From positions 5,270,001 through 5,334,000 of the forward strand of contig NZ_CP045643.1 in the NCBI RefSeq assembly GCF_009498275.1: a DNA stretch of 64,000 nt, given 5' to 3'. How positions within the stretch are numbered: position 1 is the stretch's first letter; the number at the start of each line of letters is the position of its first letter. Positions 15,886-24,357 of this stretch are shown one piece after another. Under the pieces are notes generated by a model. That model saw only the letters and a program-made list of their open reading frames with translations. It searched no databases and was not told where the DNA came from. Origin of the DNA: Streptomyces fagopyri. GTDB lineage: Bacteria > Actinomycetota > Actinomycetes > Streptomycetales > Streptomycetaceae. Made by a program: the position numbers and the translations under genes.

Positions 15886-16851
15886 CTACGGCGCGAGGGT
15901 TCCTGAGTCACGCCTGCGCTCGCGATCACGCTCGCGCTCGCGGAGCCGGGAAAGGGCGGCGCGGACCTCCTCGATCATCATCGCGTGACGGTGGAAGGCA
16001 TCCGCCGCGGTGCAGCGGAGGAGGAGACGCACCTCTGGGCGCTGGAGGACCTTGTTGAAGCGGGCGACATCCTGGCGGTGCGCCGCGCGTGAGCCGTGGT
16101 ACGCGTACCCCTCGATCTCGACGGCCGGCCCCTCCACCCGGAACAGGAAGTCCAGGTAGCGGTGGCGGCCGTCGGGCGTACGGAGTTCGGCCTGGCTCTC
16201 AGGGTGGAGGCCGGCGTCATGCATGTGCAGGCGCGCGACGGTCTCGGCGGGGGAGCCGGAGTTCGGATCGGCGAGCTTCAGCCGCCGGCGGCCGCTTTCC
16301 GCTCCGCGCATGGGCGCTTCGAGTGCGAGGGAGAGCAGGGCGGCGGTCGTGACGGGCGCGCGGCGGATGCCTCCGACCCTCCGCCAGGTCAGGGCCGACT
16401 CGACGGCCACGAGAGCCTCGTCGCGGGGGCCGGCCCGGAGGAGGTCGGCGAGCGTACGGTCGGCGCTCGTGACGCGCAGGCCCTCACGCCGGACCACGTC
16501 TGCCTCGTCGAGAGTCATGCGGTGTACGAGCACGCCCTTCCCACCGCTGCGGAGAGTGAGGTCGAGATCGATGAACTCCAGGGTCCCTTCGCCCCTCGGG
16601 GCGAGCGTCTCGATCCGCCAGAGCGCGGTCGCCGAACGGTGACTCACGACGAGCCGCGGCTTGAGGAGTTGCACGGCCCGCAGCCGGGTGGCGAGGTCCA
16701 CATCCCGGCCCGGCTCGATCCAGGCCCCGGCCTGAACCCGGGTCCACCCCTCTCTCCCGAGCACCCGAAAAAGCGACCTCCGCGCCCACCCGGCCTCCCG
16801 GGCACGCGAGGTGAGCAACACGCCCCCTTCGGCCAGCTCCCTCAGCTCCAC
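15886..16851 (-). CDS. AbiEi-like wHTH protein with DUF559/VSR-type nuclease-like C-terminus
   Basis: About 321 residues. The N-terminal part (ELRELAEGGVLLTSRAREAG, then SLFRVLGREGWTRVQAGAW) is the winged-helix lead found in AbiEi-type antitoxin-like proteins. The C-terminal part (RYLDFLFRVEGPAVEIEGYAYH, then a helix with RFNKVLQRPEVRLLLR) resembles the DUF559/VSR endonuclease fold, with Asp and Glu spaced as in PD-(D/E)xK enzymes. GTG 16851 is preferred as start; an ATG at 17016 would add 55 residues of poor quality. It ends two bases from the ligase stop, convergent. Proteins of this type are frequent, single and uncharacterised in actinobacteria. Confidence 0.7.
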   Translation of the reverse strand: MELRELAEGGVLLTSRAREAGWARRSLFRVLGREGWTRVQAGAWIEPGRDVDLATRLRAVQLLKPRLVVSHRSATALWRIETLAPRGEGTLEFIDLDLTLRSGGKGVLVHRMTLDEADVVRREGLRVTSADRTLADLLRAGPRDEALVAVESALTWRRVGGIRRAPVTTAALLSLALEAPMRGAESGRRRLKLADPNSGSPAETVARLHMHDAGLHPESQAELRTPDGRHRYLDFLFRVEGPAVEIEGYAYHGSRAAHRQDVARFNKVLQRPEVRLLLRCTAADAFHRHAMMIEEVRAALSRLRERERDRERRRDSGTLAP

Positions 16852-17046
16852 ACCCCCGAGGATTCCGGAGCGGCGCCCCAACCGTTTCCTTCTGTGGATA
16901 ACCGAGGCCGACCGGGTTCGGGCGTGTTCGGTGAGGTGGGGATTGGCGGAATTGGGCCAACGTGGGGCTGCTGCGGTGGGGTGGTCTGGCGGTGATCGGG
17001 CTGCATAGGGGGCCAAAATCTGCCAAACGCCCAGTTGGTGGCGGGG

Positions 17047-17220
17047 TTAGGGCTTCGGATTTGCGAGGAAGGTGGACCAGGACGTGGCTTGGACCAGTAG
17101 GACGGGGCTGTCCTGGAGCTTTGCGTCCCGGATGGGGACGACTCCCGAGAGGCCGGCGGCGATCTCGACGCAGTCGCCGCCGGTGCCGTTGCTGCTCTTG
17201 CGCCACAGTGCGGTGCTCAG
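17047..17220 (-). CDS. DUF397 domain protein without a normal start codon
   Basis: About 57 residues with a clear DUF397 pattern: STALWRKSSNGTGGDCVEIA, VVPIRDAKLQDSPVLL and ATSWSTFL. The normal first residue before STALW is encoded by CTG, and no ATG, GTG or TTG lies in frame nearby, so it either starts at CTG or has lost its start. The preceding frame, which looks like the end of an XRE/DUF5753 gene, stops within this start region. DUF397 proteins act with Scr1-type XRE regulators as small partner or toxin-like proteins. Whether this copy is expressed is doubtful. Confidence 0.6.
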   Translation of the reverse strand: MSTALWRKSSNGTGGDCVEIAAGLSGVVPIRDAKLQDSPVLLVQATSWSTFLANPKP

Positions 17221-17370
17221 GTCAATCTCGTGGCTTGCCAGCCGTGCACACTCTCCATGTACACCACCGGAGGCGCGTCCGCGATGGGCATGACCTTGGT
17301 CATGCCCATCATGAACGGATGGGTGGTGGCGGTTTGACGCAGGCTGAAGCGCTGTTCGAGACCTGAGCCG
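17217..17370 (-). pseudogene. Possible 3' remnant of an XRE/DUF5753 regulator
   Basis: A frame ending in TGA just inside the DUF397 start reads LEQRFSLRQTATTHPFMMGM and then IADAPPVVYMESVHGWQATR. The PPVVYMES stretch resembles the late strands of the DUF5753 sensor domain that usually precedes DUF397. No helix-turn-helix sequence exists upstream. The fragment contains a perfect 13-bp inverted repeat. The family call is tentative. Confidence 0.35.
17283..17310. repeat. 28-bp perfect palindrome
   Basis: GATGGGCATGACC, spacer TT, GGTCATGCCCATC: 13-bp perfect arms. It lies inside the decayed regulator fragment. It could be an operator or a scar of an inverted duplication. Confidence 0.8.
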
Positions 17371-17916
17371 TGGCCAACACAGCCTGTGGTGCTGAACGAG
17401 GGTCGGTGCCCGTTCGCCTTTCAGGGCCGCCGGCTCCTGCGAGTGAATCGCTGTCCGCTTTTGTGTCGTGACTTGTATCACCTGGTGGCTTGTTTCGGGA
17501 AGCGTCGGAGGCTTCAACGTTCGTTCCGTTTCACAGAAACGACACAGGTCTTGCATGGAGTGCACACGTGAACGACGTATTCCGGAACGGGTGTCGTCTC
17601 CCCGAAGCGGCGTGTGAGTGTGCCTGTAGGCCCTAATTTTTCCCTGTTGTGTTCATGTGTTCTGTGTCTATGGTGAGCGCCGCGTGTGGTGGATCTTGAC
17701 CAGTCCGGACACACGCGTCTGTCATTCGGCGGCCGGGGGAACACCGTCGCCCACGGGGAGGGGTTGCTTCGTCATGCCGTCATACCGGCCGTCTGCGCAC
17801 GCTGCTCCATCCTGCGCTGTGCGCCCCTGACTCCCGCCCAGGACCGCTGTTCTCCCCTTGTCTTCGACCGGGCCTGACTACGCCCGCCCCCCTTGAACGA
17901 AGAAGGAGATCCTCTG
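17371..17916. other. Gene-free upstream region of the polymorphic toxin gene
   Basis: About 545 bases without a supported gene. Base composition is visibly less GC-rich than the neighbours, especially 17500-17680 (runs such as AATTTTTCCC). A short inverted repeat CGTTTC-ACA-GAAACG lies at 17526-17540. A possible sigma-70 type promoter is TTGACC at 17697 with TGTCAT about 18 bases later, but this is weak. The region probably holds the toxin promoter. Confidence 0.4.
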
Positions 17917-20900
17917 TTGCGCCCCAGACCGTGGTTCCGTATGCCCGGATCACGAAGATCCGGATTCTTCACCCCCGTCGTCACGTCCGTGGCCGCGCTG
18001 GCCGTCCTCGGCGGGCTGGCTGTCCAGCCCGACCTGCTCGGCCGTGGAGCGGACGCCGACCCGGCGGCAGCCTCGTACGACTGGAATGTGGACACGGCTG
18101 CCGAGCAGTTGCGGCAGGACCAGTGCCTCATGGCCGATGTGCTGCGGCTGGGTGGCCCGTCCATGGCCACGACCGCGCAGGACGGCCTGAACCAGCCCGC
18201 GGACAAGCTTCATACGCTCGCCGACCGCAAGAGCTGGGAGAAGACCCCGCTCGCCACCGCGTACCAGGCGGACCGGGACACGGCGGGCAAGGAGCTGGAC
18301 GCCCTCCATGCTCTCCGGGACGGATGGCAGAAGCCTGTCGTCGGTCTGACGACACCGGCCGGTTTCACCGAAACCGACTTCCACTGGCCTCCGGGGTCCC
18401 CGGGAGACGGCAAGGAGGATTTCTACGGCCAGACCGGTCTGACGAAGTGGACCGCCGACCGGTTCTGGAAGAACGACGGCGACTTCTACGCCGACTCCAC
18501 GCCCAAGGCGGACGCGGCGACCCTCAGGGCCGTCGACGACCTGGGTAGCCCTCTGTACGGCAAGGACCCAGACCCGGTCGGGCTGCCGGGCGGCGAGTGG
18601 AACCGGGCCCTCGCCGAGCGGGACGCGTTCAGATGGCTGCACGGGGCTCCGGGGGAGAACGCGGGCGCGGACAACGCCCGTATGTTCCTGGCGGCGGGGG
18701 GATTTCCCCGCAGCGCCCCGCAGCCGGGCACGGCGGAGTACCGCATCGCGGTCGAGGACCTGAAGTCCCGGTTCGCCGCGTGCGCGTGGCGTGACCCGAT
18801 CGATCCCGACAACGTCCTGGGCGACGTCTCCGGCACGGCCGCCACGGAGTGGCAGCAGGAGATCGCCTCTCAGGCCACGCAACGCAACCAGATCCTCTCT
18901 GCCAACAAGGACGCCACCAAGTCCCTGGCGGCCGGCGCCAAGGCGCTGGGTGACCTGCTGGGCAATTCGTGGGTCGCCGACCACCTCGCGCGCTGGCAGG
19001 ACTACTGGTCCGCGGGCGGGGCCGGCTGGGTCGGCGACGCGCCGGCGGTGATCGAGGTGCACGCCGCGCAGGGCAAGTGCCTCGACGTCGAGGGTGCGAA
19101 GAAGGACAACGGCACCCCCGTCCAGCTGTACACGTGCAACGGTTCGGCGGCGCAGGAGTGGAAGGTCTACGGCGACGACCGGGGACTGCACCTGCAGAAC
19201 GTCAACTCCCAGAAGTGTCTGGACGTTTCGAACAACAACCCGGCCAACGGCACGAAGATCCAGATCTGGTCGTGTGTCGGCTCCCCGGCGCAGACGTGGG
19301 AGTTCAACCTCCGCGCCACCGGCAGCCTGCGCAACGTCGGCACCGACAAGTGCCTCGACCTGCACGAGTACACGAACGGCTTCAACTCGTGGCTGTACAC
19401 GTGCAACGGGACGGGGCCGCAGCAGTTCGACGTCACGCCCTCCGGGCACACCGGCACTGTGCCGCCCAAGGCCCAGTTCGACAAGGCGAAGGCCGGCATC
19501 ACGGCCGTTCAGACGGCGGCGAAGAAGCAGCTCGACGTCCTCAAGGCCCAGCTCGCCGCCGTGAAGAAGGCCGCCACCGCCTCGGACACCGCCGAGCGGG
19601 CCTCCTACGCCATCGCCGACACCAACGGCGCGCCGCGGGGGCGCGGTCTGTTGGTCGGGCAGCAGAAGGCTCAGGTCACCCAGGGTGCGGCGGCCGCGCT
19701 CGAGGCGATGGTGAGGGCCGGCGAGACCGCCGAGGCCGCCACCCGCGCCTCCGGCGGCGACAGCCAGACCATCGCGGAGCGCGCGCTCGCGCAGGCCGCC
19801 CAGGTGAAGGCGGAGTTCCGCAAGAGGGCCGCCGAGACGGCCGAGTTGCAGGCGAAGGCCGCTGCCGATGCCGCGAAGGTGCACCGCGACAACGCCAAGA
19901 AGGACAAGGAAACCGCGGAGGCGAAGCTCACCGACGCGCTGAAGGCCGAGGGGGACGCCAAGGCGGCCGCCGCCGACGCGCACGCCAAGCGGCTCGCCGC
20001 CGAGGCCGAGGAGAAGACGGCCAAGGCGGAGAAGGACAACGCCGCCGCCAGCCGCGCCGAGGCCGCCGAGCACCGCAAGAACGCCGAGTCCGAGGCGACG
20101 AAGGCGAAGGACGCCAAGGACAAGGCGGAAGCCTCCGAGAAGACCGCCGGGGACCGGCGCGACGACGCCGTCGCGGCCAAGAACCATGCCAAGGCGATGC
20201 GCGACGACGCGTGGGACGCCCAGCAGAAGGCTGACACCGCGCGCGCCAAGGCGGACGCCAAGGATGCCTATGCCGACTCCCTCGACTCCGGTGACGCGGC
20301 GACCGCCGCCAGGGCCGCCGCCAACGACGCGGACAAGGCGGCCGACGACGCCGAAACGGCAGCGGCCAAGGCGCGCTCCGAGGCCGACGCCGCCACCCGG
20401 GCGGCAGCCGACGCGGACGCCGCGGCCACCCGTGCCGAGGCCGCCGCCACACGGGCCCGCTCCGACGCGGACGCCGCACAGGCGGCCAAGCTGAAGGCCG
20501 ACGCCGCGGTGAAGACCGCCACCAGCGCCGTCGCCGACGCCATCAAGGCCTCCCAGGACGCCTCCGCCGAGGCCAGAGCCGCGGTCAAGCTCGCCGACGA
20601 GGCCCAGCAGCACGCCGAGGACGCCAAGACCCAGGCGAACGCGGCGAACACAGAAGCGGGCAAGGCACTCGCGGCCGCGGCGAAGGCGGCCGGGTTCGCG
20701 CACGTCACCGCCCAGGCGGCCGTGGACGCGGGCGAAGCGGCCCAGCAGGTCGCCGATCCCGCCAACGACGCGATCCAGCTCGGCTCTTCCTACGTCGACA
20801 CCGACTCCGCCGCCGGCCTCGTCGTCCTGACCGGACAGAACTCCAAGACGATCGCCGAACAGCAGCGGGCCGTCGCCGACGCCCACGCCAAGAACGCCGC

Positions 20901-22890
20901 CGCCGAGGCCCAGGCCGCCAAGAACATCGCCGACCAGGCCAAGGGCGATGCCAAGGAGGCCTACCAGCACGCGGCCAACGCCGCCCAGTACGCCGCCGAC
21001 GCCCGCACCTACTCCAAGGACGCCCTCGGCTACGCCGCCGACGCCGCCAAGGCCGCGGCGGCAGCCTCAGCGTCCCTGGCCCGCACCATCGACTACGACC
21101 AGCAGGCCACCACCGACGCAGCCGCCGCCGACAAGGCCGCAGGCAACGCCGAGGGCTACGCCAAGGACGCCCGCGACAGCGCCGACGCCGCCGAACTCGA
21201 CGCCTCCGCCGCCCGCTCCGCCGCCACCCAGGCCGAACAGGACGCCAAGGAGGCCCGCAGCGCCGCCGACCGAGCCGACGCCGCCGCCACCGAAGCCGAA
21301 CAAGCCGCCAAGGACGCCGACAAGTACGCCAAAGAGGCGCAACAGGCCGCCGAACATACCGAGGACAAGAAGAACGGGGAGCAGATCCAGACCGGAACGA
21401 TCCTCGACGCCGAGGGCCACATCGGCAACGTGTTCTATGTCGTCGACCACTACGAGAACATCGGCGACCCGGAGACCCTGTCCAAGACGCCGGCCTGCGA
21501 CGACTGGAAAAGCAGGATCGTCTACACGGGCGACTGCACCATCAAGGCGCGAATCACCTACAAGGCGATCCTCGACCTGTACCTGTGCACCGCGGATGAC
21601 CTCAACCCGGCGTACAACATCTGCCCCTCCGAGTCGGCGGTGTACCTCGGCCAGCAGCCGTCCGAGAAGATGACCCAAGAGGTCACACACACCATCACGA
21701 TCGCGGAGTTCAACGCGAACATCGACCCGATCGACATCCTCTTCGGCAGCTGGATCGACTGCGGCAAGAAGATCGGCTCGATGCTCAAGATCTCGGGCAG
21801 TGGAGGAAACTGGGGCGGATGCGGCTGGGCCGCCCTCGACGTGGCCTCCCTGTTCGCGGGCAAAATCGTTCGGCCGATCGCCGACGCGGTGCTCGCCGTG
21901 GATGCCGCCCTGCGCACCGGCATCGGAGTTGCCGACGCGCTGAAGGCGTTGCGCACGCTGCGCATCGACGCAGACGCGTTGGCGGGTATCGAGCGGTCGG
22001 CGCGCATCTCCGAGGAGTTCCGCGTCGCCTGTGAGACCAACAGCTTCCCCGGCTCCACCGAGGTGCTCATGGCGGACGGCTCACGCCGTGCCATCAGTCG
22101 GGTGGGTGTGGGAGACCGTCTCAAGTCCATGGATCCGGTCACCGGCCGGCTGCAGACGCGGCAGGTCAGCGACACCTTCAAGCACGACACCCAGCGGCTG
22201 GTGGACATCACCGTCGCCGACGGGGGGAAGCTGGCCAGCACCGCCGGCCACAGGTTCTATGTGGTGAACCGCGGGTGGACGCTGGTTTCCGACCTGCACG
22301 TCGGCGACCGGCTGCGCACACCGGACGGCTCGGTCCACCCGGTGACCGCCCTCCTCGACCGCTCGGGCCTGACTCCGCGTACGGTCTACGACCTCACCGT
22401 CGACGACCTGCACACGTTCTTCGTGCTCGCGGGCGCCACCCCGATCCTTGTTCACAACTGCAAGGTCGCCTTGGGCTGGCAGAGAGATGGGGCGCTCGAC
22501 GCGTGGGCTCGGCTTCCCGGGAACAAGTTCACCACCTTCTCCATCGCGCGCGCGCAGGATTTCGCTCCGCTGGCGAGGAAGGCCATCGCCGACCCGAACG
22601 TGGAGCTGCACGTCAACATGACGGGACTGGAACGATTCGGAGACTTCATGGACGCTGCCAAGCGCGGCCTGCTGGCTGGTGAAGCCGGTCGTGCCACAGA
22701 CTACGAGATGTCCTTGATCGCGAGAGCCGTCGCCAATGGTCAACGCGCATGGAGTTCGGTGAGGTTCTATTATCCGACGGGTGCCGGTGACGTCGTGGAA
22801 CTCAGAAAGATAGACATGCCGGATCTGTCAAAGTTGGGGAAACTTGAGCCCGTAGACGGGGGCAAATTCAACTACTGCCACCACTGCTAA
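17917..22890 (+). CDS. Secreted polymorphic toxin: ricin-B lectin, Ala-rich coiled-coil stalk, HINT domain, C-terminal toxin
   Basis: A 1657-residue modular exoprotein. An N-terminal hydrophobic segment (about residues 18-39) follows Arg residues and should export it. Residues about 376-506 form a ricin-type beta-trefoil (CLDVEGAKKDNGTPVQLYTC, then two further CLD..QxW-type repeats). Residues about 522-1150 are an Ala/Lys/Asp/Glu-rich heptad-like stalk. A HINT self-splicing-type domain starts at Cys1372 (CETNSFPGSTEVLMADGS) and ends HN-Cys1515. The final ~142 residues are a separate toxin module that I cannot assign, ending CHHC. The TTG start is set by AAGGAG eight bases upstream; TTG 17893 is less likely. 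The next gene is the probable immunity partner. Confidence 0.9.
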   Translation: MRPRPWFRMPGSRRSGFFTPVVTSVAALAVLGGLAVQPDLLGRGADADPAAASYDWNVDTAAEQLRQDQCLMADVLRLGGPSMATTAQDGLNQPADKLHTLADRKSWEKTPLATAYQADRDTAGKELDALHALRDGWQKPVVGLTTPAGFTETDFHWPPGSPGDGKEDFYGQTGLTKWTADRFWKNDGDFYADSTPKADAATLRAVDDLGSPLYGKDPDPVGLPGGEWNRALAERDAFRWLHGAPGENAGADNARMFLAAGGFPRSAPQPGTAEYRIAVEDLKSRFAACAWRDPIDPDNVLGDVSGTAATEWQQEIASQATQRNQILSANKDATKSLAAGAKALGDLLGNSWVADHLARWQDYWSAGGAGWVGDAPAVIEVHAAQGKCLDVEGAKKDNGTPVQLYTCNGSAAQEWKVYGDDRGLHLQNVNSQKCLDVSNNNPANGTKIQIWSCVGSPAQTWEFNLRATGSLRNVGTDKCLDLHEYTNGFNSWLYTCNGTGPQQFDVTPSGHTGTVPPKAQFDKAKAGITAVQTAAKKQLDVLKAQLAAVKKAATASDTAERASYAIADTNGAPRGRGLLVGQQKAQVTQGAAAALEAMVRAGETAEAATRASGGDSQTIAERALAQAAQVKAEFRKRAAETAELQAKAAADAAKVHRDNAKKDKETAEAKLTDALKAEGDAKAAAADAHAKRLAAEAEEKTAKAEKDNAAASRAEAAEHRKNAESEATKAKDAKDKAEASEKTAGDRRDDAVAAKNHAKAMRDDAWDAQQKADTARAKADAKDAYADSLDSGDAATAARAAANDADKAADDAETAAAKARSEADAATRAAADADAAATRAEAAATRARSDADAAQAAKLKADAAVKTATSAVADAIKASQDASAEARAAVKLADEAQQHAEDAKTQANAANTEAGKALAAAAKAAGFAHVTAQAAVDAGEAAQQVADPANDAIQLGSSYVDTDSAAGLVVLTGQNSKTIAEQQRAVADAHAKNAAAEAQAAKNIADQAKGDAKEAYQHAANAAQYAADARTYSKDALGYAADAAKAAAAASASLARTIDYDQQATTDAAAADKAAGNAEGYAKDARDSADAAELDASAARSAATQAEQDAKEARSAADRADAAATEAEQAAKDADKYAKEAQQAAEHTEDKKNGEQIQTGTILDAEGHIGNVFYVVDHYENIGDPETLSKTPACDDWKSRIVYTGDCTIKARITYKAILDLYLCTADDLNPAYNICPSESAVYLGQQPSEKMTQEVTHTITIAEFNANIDPIDILFGSWIDCGKKIGSMLKISGSGGNWGGCGWAALDVASLFAGKIVRPIADAVLAVDAALRTGIGVADALKALRTLRIDADALAGIERSARISEEFRVACETNSFPGSTEVLMADGSRRAISRVGVGDRLKSMDPVTGRLQTRQVSDTFKHDTQRLVDITVADGGKLASTAGHRFYVVNRGWTLVSDLHVGDRLRTPDGSVHPVTALLDRSGLTPRTVYDLTVDDLHTFFVLAGATPILVHNCKVALGWQRDGALDAWARLPGNKFTTFSIARAQDFAPLARKAIADPNVELHVNMTGLERFGDFMDAAKRGLLAGEAGRATDYEMSLIARAVANGQRAWSSVRFYYPTGAGDVVELRKIDMPDLSKLGKLEPVDGGKFNYCHHC

Positions 22891-22898
22891 GGAATCCG

Positions 22899-23564
22899 AT
22901 GAATATGTACACCCACCGGAAAGACCTGTACCCGGACGTGACCGCTTCGGGTGGCCTGGGACCGGCCATGCGAGAGGCAGCACAGCTGCGCGGGTGCGAC
23001 ACCGGGCTGGGACCGTGGGCCGTCGACGTCGTCAGCATCCAAACGGCGAGGGGTTTCCTGTCGGTCGACCCTGCGACCGAGGAACGCCTTTTCCGGTTGA
23101 GTGTCGGCATTCCCGGGTTCGACTGGGAGATCGGCTCTACGGAGGATCTTGGACTGCTTGTGGAAGCGGTCGCCGCATGGCGGGAAGGCATACCGCTCGA
23201 CAAGCTGCAGGAGAGATTCGAGTTCATGGAGCTCGACGAATTCGTCGGGGCGCTCGAACGCGGAGAGCCCACCTCTTCGCAGTGGACCGAACTCCTGTCG
23301 TCCGACTTCAACCGGCGCCAATGGAACCTCCTGCGCCGCCTCCGTGCGGATGAGGTACTGCGGGACATGTTCCCGACCGTCTCGCACGGTGCCGTGCGCC
23401 TGTGCGTGGATGCGATGGACGCAAGGAGCCGTCAGGTTCTGGTGGACGAGGTGAACGGGGAACTTTATGAGGTCATACGCGTAGGGGTGCCCGGGGCCGG
23501 CTGGGTCGAGGTGCCGGCCGGTGATCTGATCGCCTACCTGCGAGCTGCCTTGAACGAAGAGTGA
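22899..23564 (+). CDS. Putative immunity protein for the HINT polymorphic toxin
   Basis: A 221-residue soluble protein with no signal peptide and no family I recognise. It is acidic, with alternating hydrophobic helices (GPAMREAAQL, LDKLQERFEFMELDEFVGAL, QWNLLRRLRADEVLRDMF) and a C-terminal YEVIRVGVPGAGWVEVPAGD strand pair. It starts eight bases after the toxin stop with its own AAGGA site and is followed by a strong terminator, so the two form a closed two-gene unit. Position and size fit an immunity gene; there is no direct proof. Codon use in both the toxin tip and this gene is less GC-biased than in the stalk, as is common for exchanged toxin/immunity modules. Confidence 0.7.
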   Translation: MNMYTHRKDLYPDVTASGGLGPAMREAAQLRGCDTGLGPWAVDVVSIQTARGFLSVDPATEERLFRLSVGIPGFDWEIGSTEDLGLLVEAVAAWREGIPLDKLQERFEFMELDEFVGALERGEPTSSQWTELLSSDFNRRQWNLLRRLRADEVLRDMFPTVSHGAVRLCVDAMDARSRQVLVDEVNGELYEVIRVGVPGAGWVEVPAGDLIAYLRAALNEE

Positions 23565-23586
23565 TCTCGACAGATCGATGAGGTCG

Positions 23587-23620
23587 AACCCCGCCAGGTA
23601 ATTCCTGGCGGGGTTTCCTT
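23587..23620 (+). terminator. Strong intrinsic terminator after the immunity gene
   Basis: A perfect 12-bp stem AACCCCGCCAGG / CCTGGCGGGGTT with loop TAATT, followed by TTCCTT. It ends the toxin-immunity transcript 22 bases after the stop codon. Confidence 0.9.
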
Positions 23621-23802
23621 GTGCGTGCCCACGTGGGAGCACAGGGCGGCTTCAGAGGGCACGTCCGGGCGATGAACGGACGTTGTTCAGTAGGGGCGGG
23701 GAGTTCCGAACTCCAAGTGACGCCGGTGTCCGCGGGGGCGATTGTTCGAGAGGGCCGAACGGCTCCCGCCACGCATTGGCCTGAACCATGCCCCGGACAC
23801 AC

Positions 23803-23843
23803 ATCGGCCGCGGCGGCTCCCCCTCCGCGCCGCCGCGGCCGAT
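23803..23843. terminator. GC-rich stem-loop, probable terminator of the afsR-afsS unit
   Basis: A perfect 15-bp stem (ATCGGCCGCGGCGGC pairing with GCCGCCGCGGCCGAT) with an 11-base loop. It lies downstream of afsS on the minus strand, in the convergent spacer with the immunity gene. The rest of 23640-23800 shows no gene. Confidence 0.6.
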
Positions 23844-23875
23844 CCCCGTGTGGTGCGGGACCGCGGATCCCCCGT

Positions 23876-23990
23876 CGGTCCCGTTCCCCCGATGGGCCCC
23901 CGTTCCCCCCGTGGGCCCCGTTCCCCCGTTGTCCCCCCGTGGTCCCGCCGATCCCCCGTGCGGTCCCCCGTGCGGTCCCCCGTGCGGTCC
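23876..23990. repeat. C/G-rich low-complexity repeat downstream of afsS
   Basis: Runs of CCCCCGTT/CCCCCGTG-type units, ending in three near-identical 12-bp GGTCCCCCGTGC copies directly before the afsS stop codon. No coding potential is seen on either strand. Confidence 0.7.
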
Positions 23991-23995
23991 TGGTG

Positions 23996-24166
23996 TCAGG
24001 CGGGCTCGTCCGTGGCGTGGACGTTGTCCGTGCCGGCGTCACCGGTCTCGCCCGGGGCGATCGGGTTCTTGCCCTTGAGCGGCTCGGTGGTCGCGTGCAC
24101 GTTGTCCGTCCCGGCCGTCGGCTCGTCGGTGGCGTGGACGTTGTCGGTGCTGTTGGTGTCACTCAT
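23996..24166 (-). CDS. afsS: AfsS, small global activator of antibiotic production
   Basis: A 56-residue protein composed of three copies of a TDNVHAT(D/T)EP repeat (about residues 7-16, 20-29 and 46-55) separated by Gly/Lys/Pro linkers. Such repeats are the hallmark of AfsS/AfsR2, a small sigma-factor-like activator that stimulates secondary metabolism downstream of AfsR. The S. coelicolor protein is a few residues longer. A GGGGAG ribosome site precedes the ATG. The gene lies about 300 bases after afsR on the same strand, and the spacer carries two 11-bp direct repeats that fit an AfsR-binding site. The assignment is firm from the repeats and context together. Confidence 0.93.
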   Translation of the reverse strand: MSDTNSTDNVHATDEPTAGTDNVHATTEPLKGKNPIAPGETGDAGTDNVHATDEPA

Positions 24167-24335
24167 GACTGGCTCCCCTGTGGTTCTTCGATGCGTTGGG
24201 CGGAAAGCGCCCGTCCGGCAACTCCCCCGAGGGCCGCCGGACGGGCACTTCGTGGCCGGTTCACCCTAGAGGCCCGGCCTGCTGTCATCCCGCCTGCCCC
24301 CCGACGCGACGGATCGACTCGTTGAGAGTGGCGTG

Positions 24336-24357
24336 TGGCGATAAACGAATGATGAAC
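24336..24357 (-). promoter_or_regulatory. Putative AfsR-binding direct repeats in the afsS promoter
   Basis: Read on the minus strand, GTTCATCATTC is followed directly by GTTTATCGCCA: two 11-bp repeats sharing GTT(C/T)ATC. SARP-type activators bind 11-bp direct repeats just upstream of the -10 region. The site lies about 170 bases before the afsS start codon, matching the known dependence of afsS on AfsR. The -10 itself is not clear. Confidence 0.75.

Noticed and set aside
17950..20970. Minus-strand 1006-codon open frame opposite the toxin stalk
   Set aside because: It is Gly/Val/Arg-rich mirror sequence caused by high third-position GC and the repetitive Ala codons on the plus strand; no motif or ribosome site.
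23621..24325. Plus-strand frame opposite afsS
   Set aside because: The minus strand carries the clear TDNVHAT repeats with a ribosome site; the plus frame has no support.
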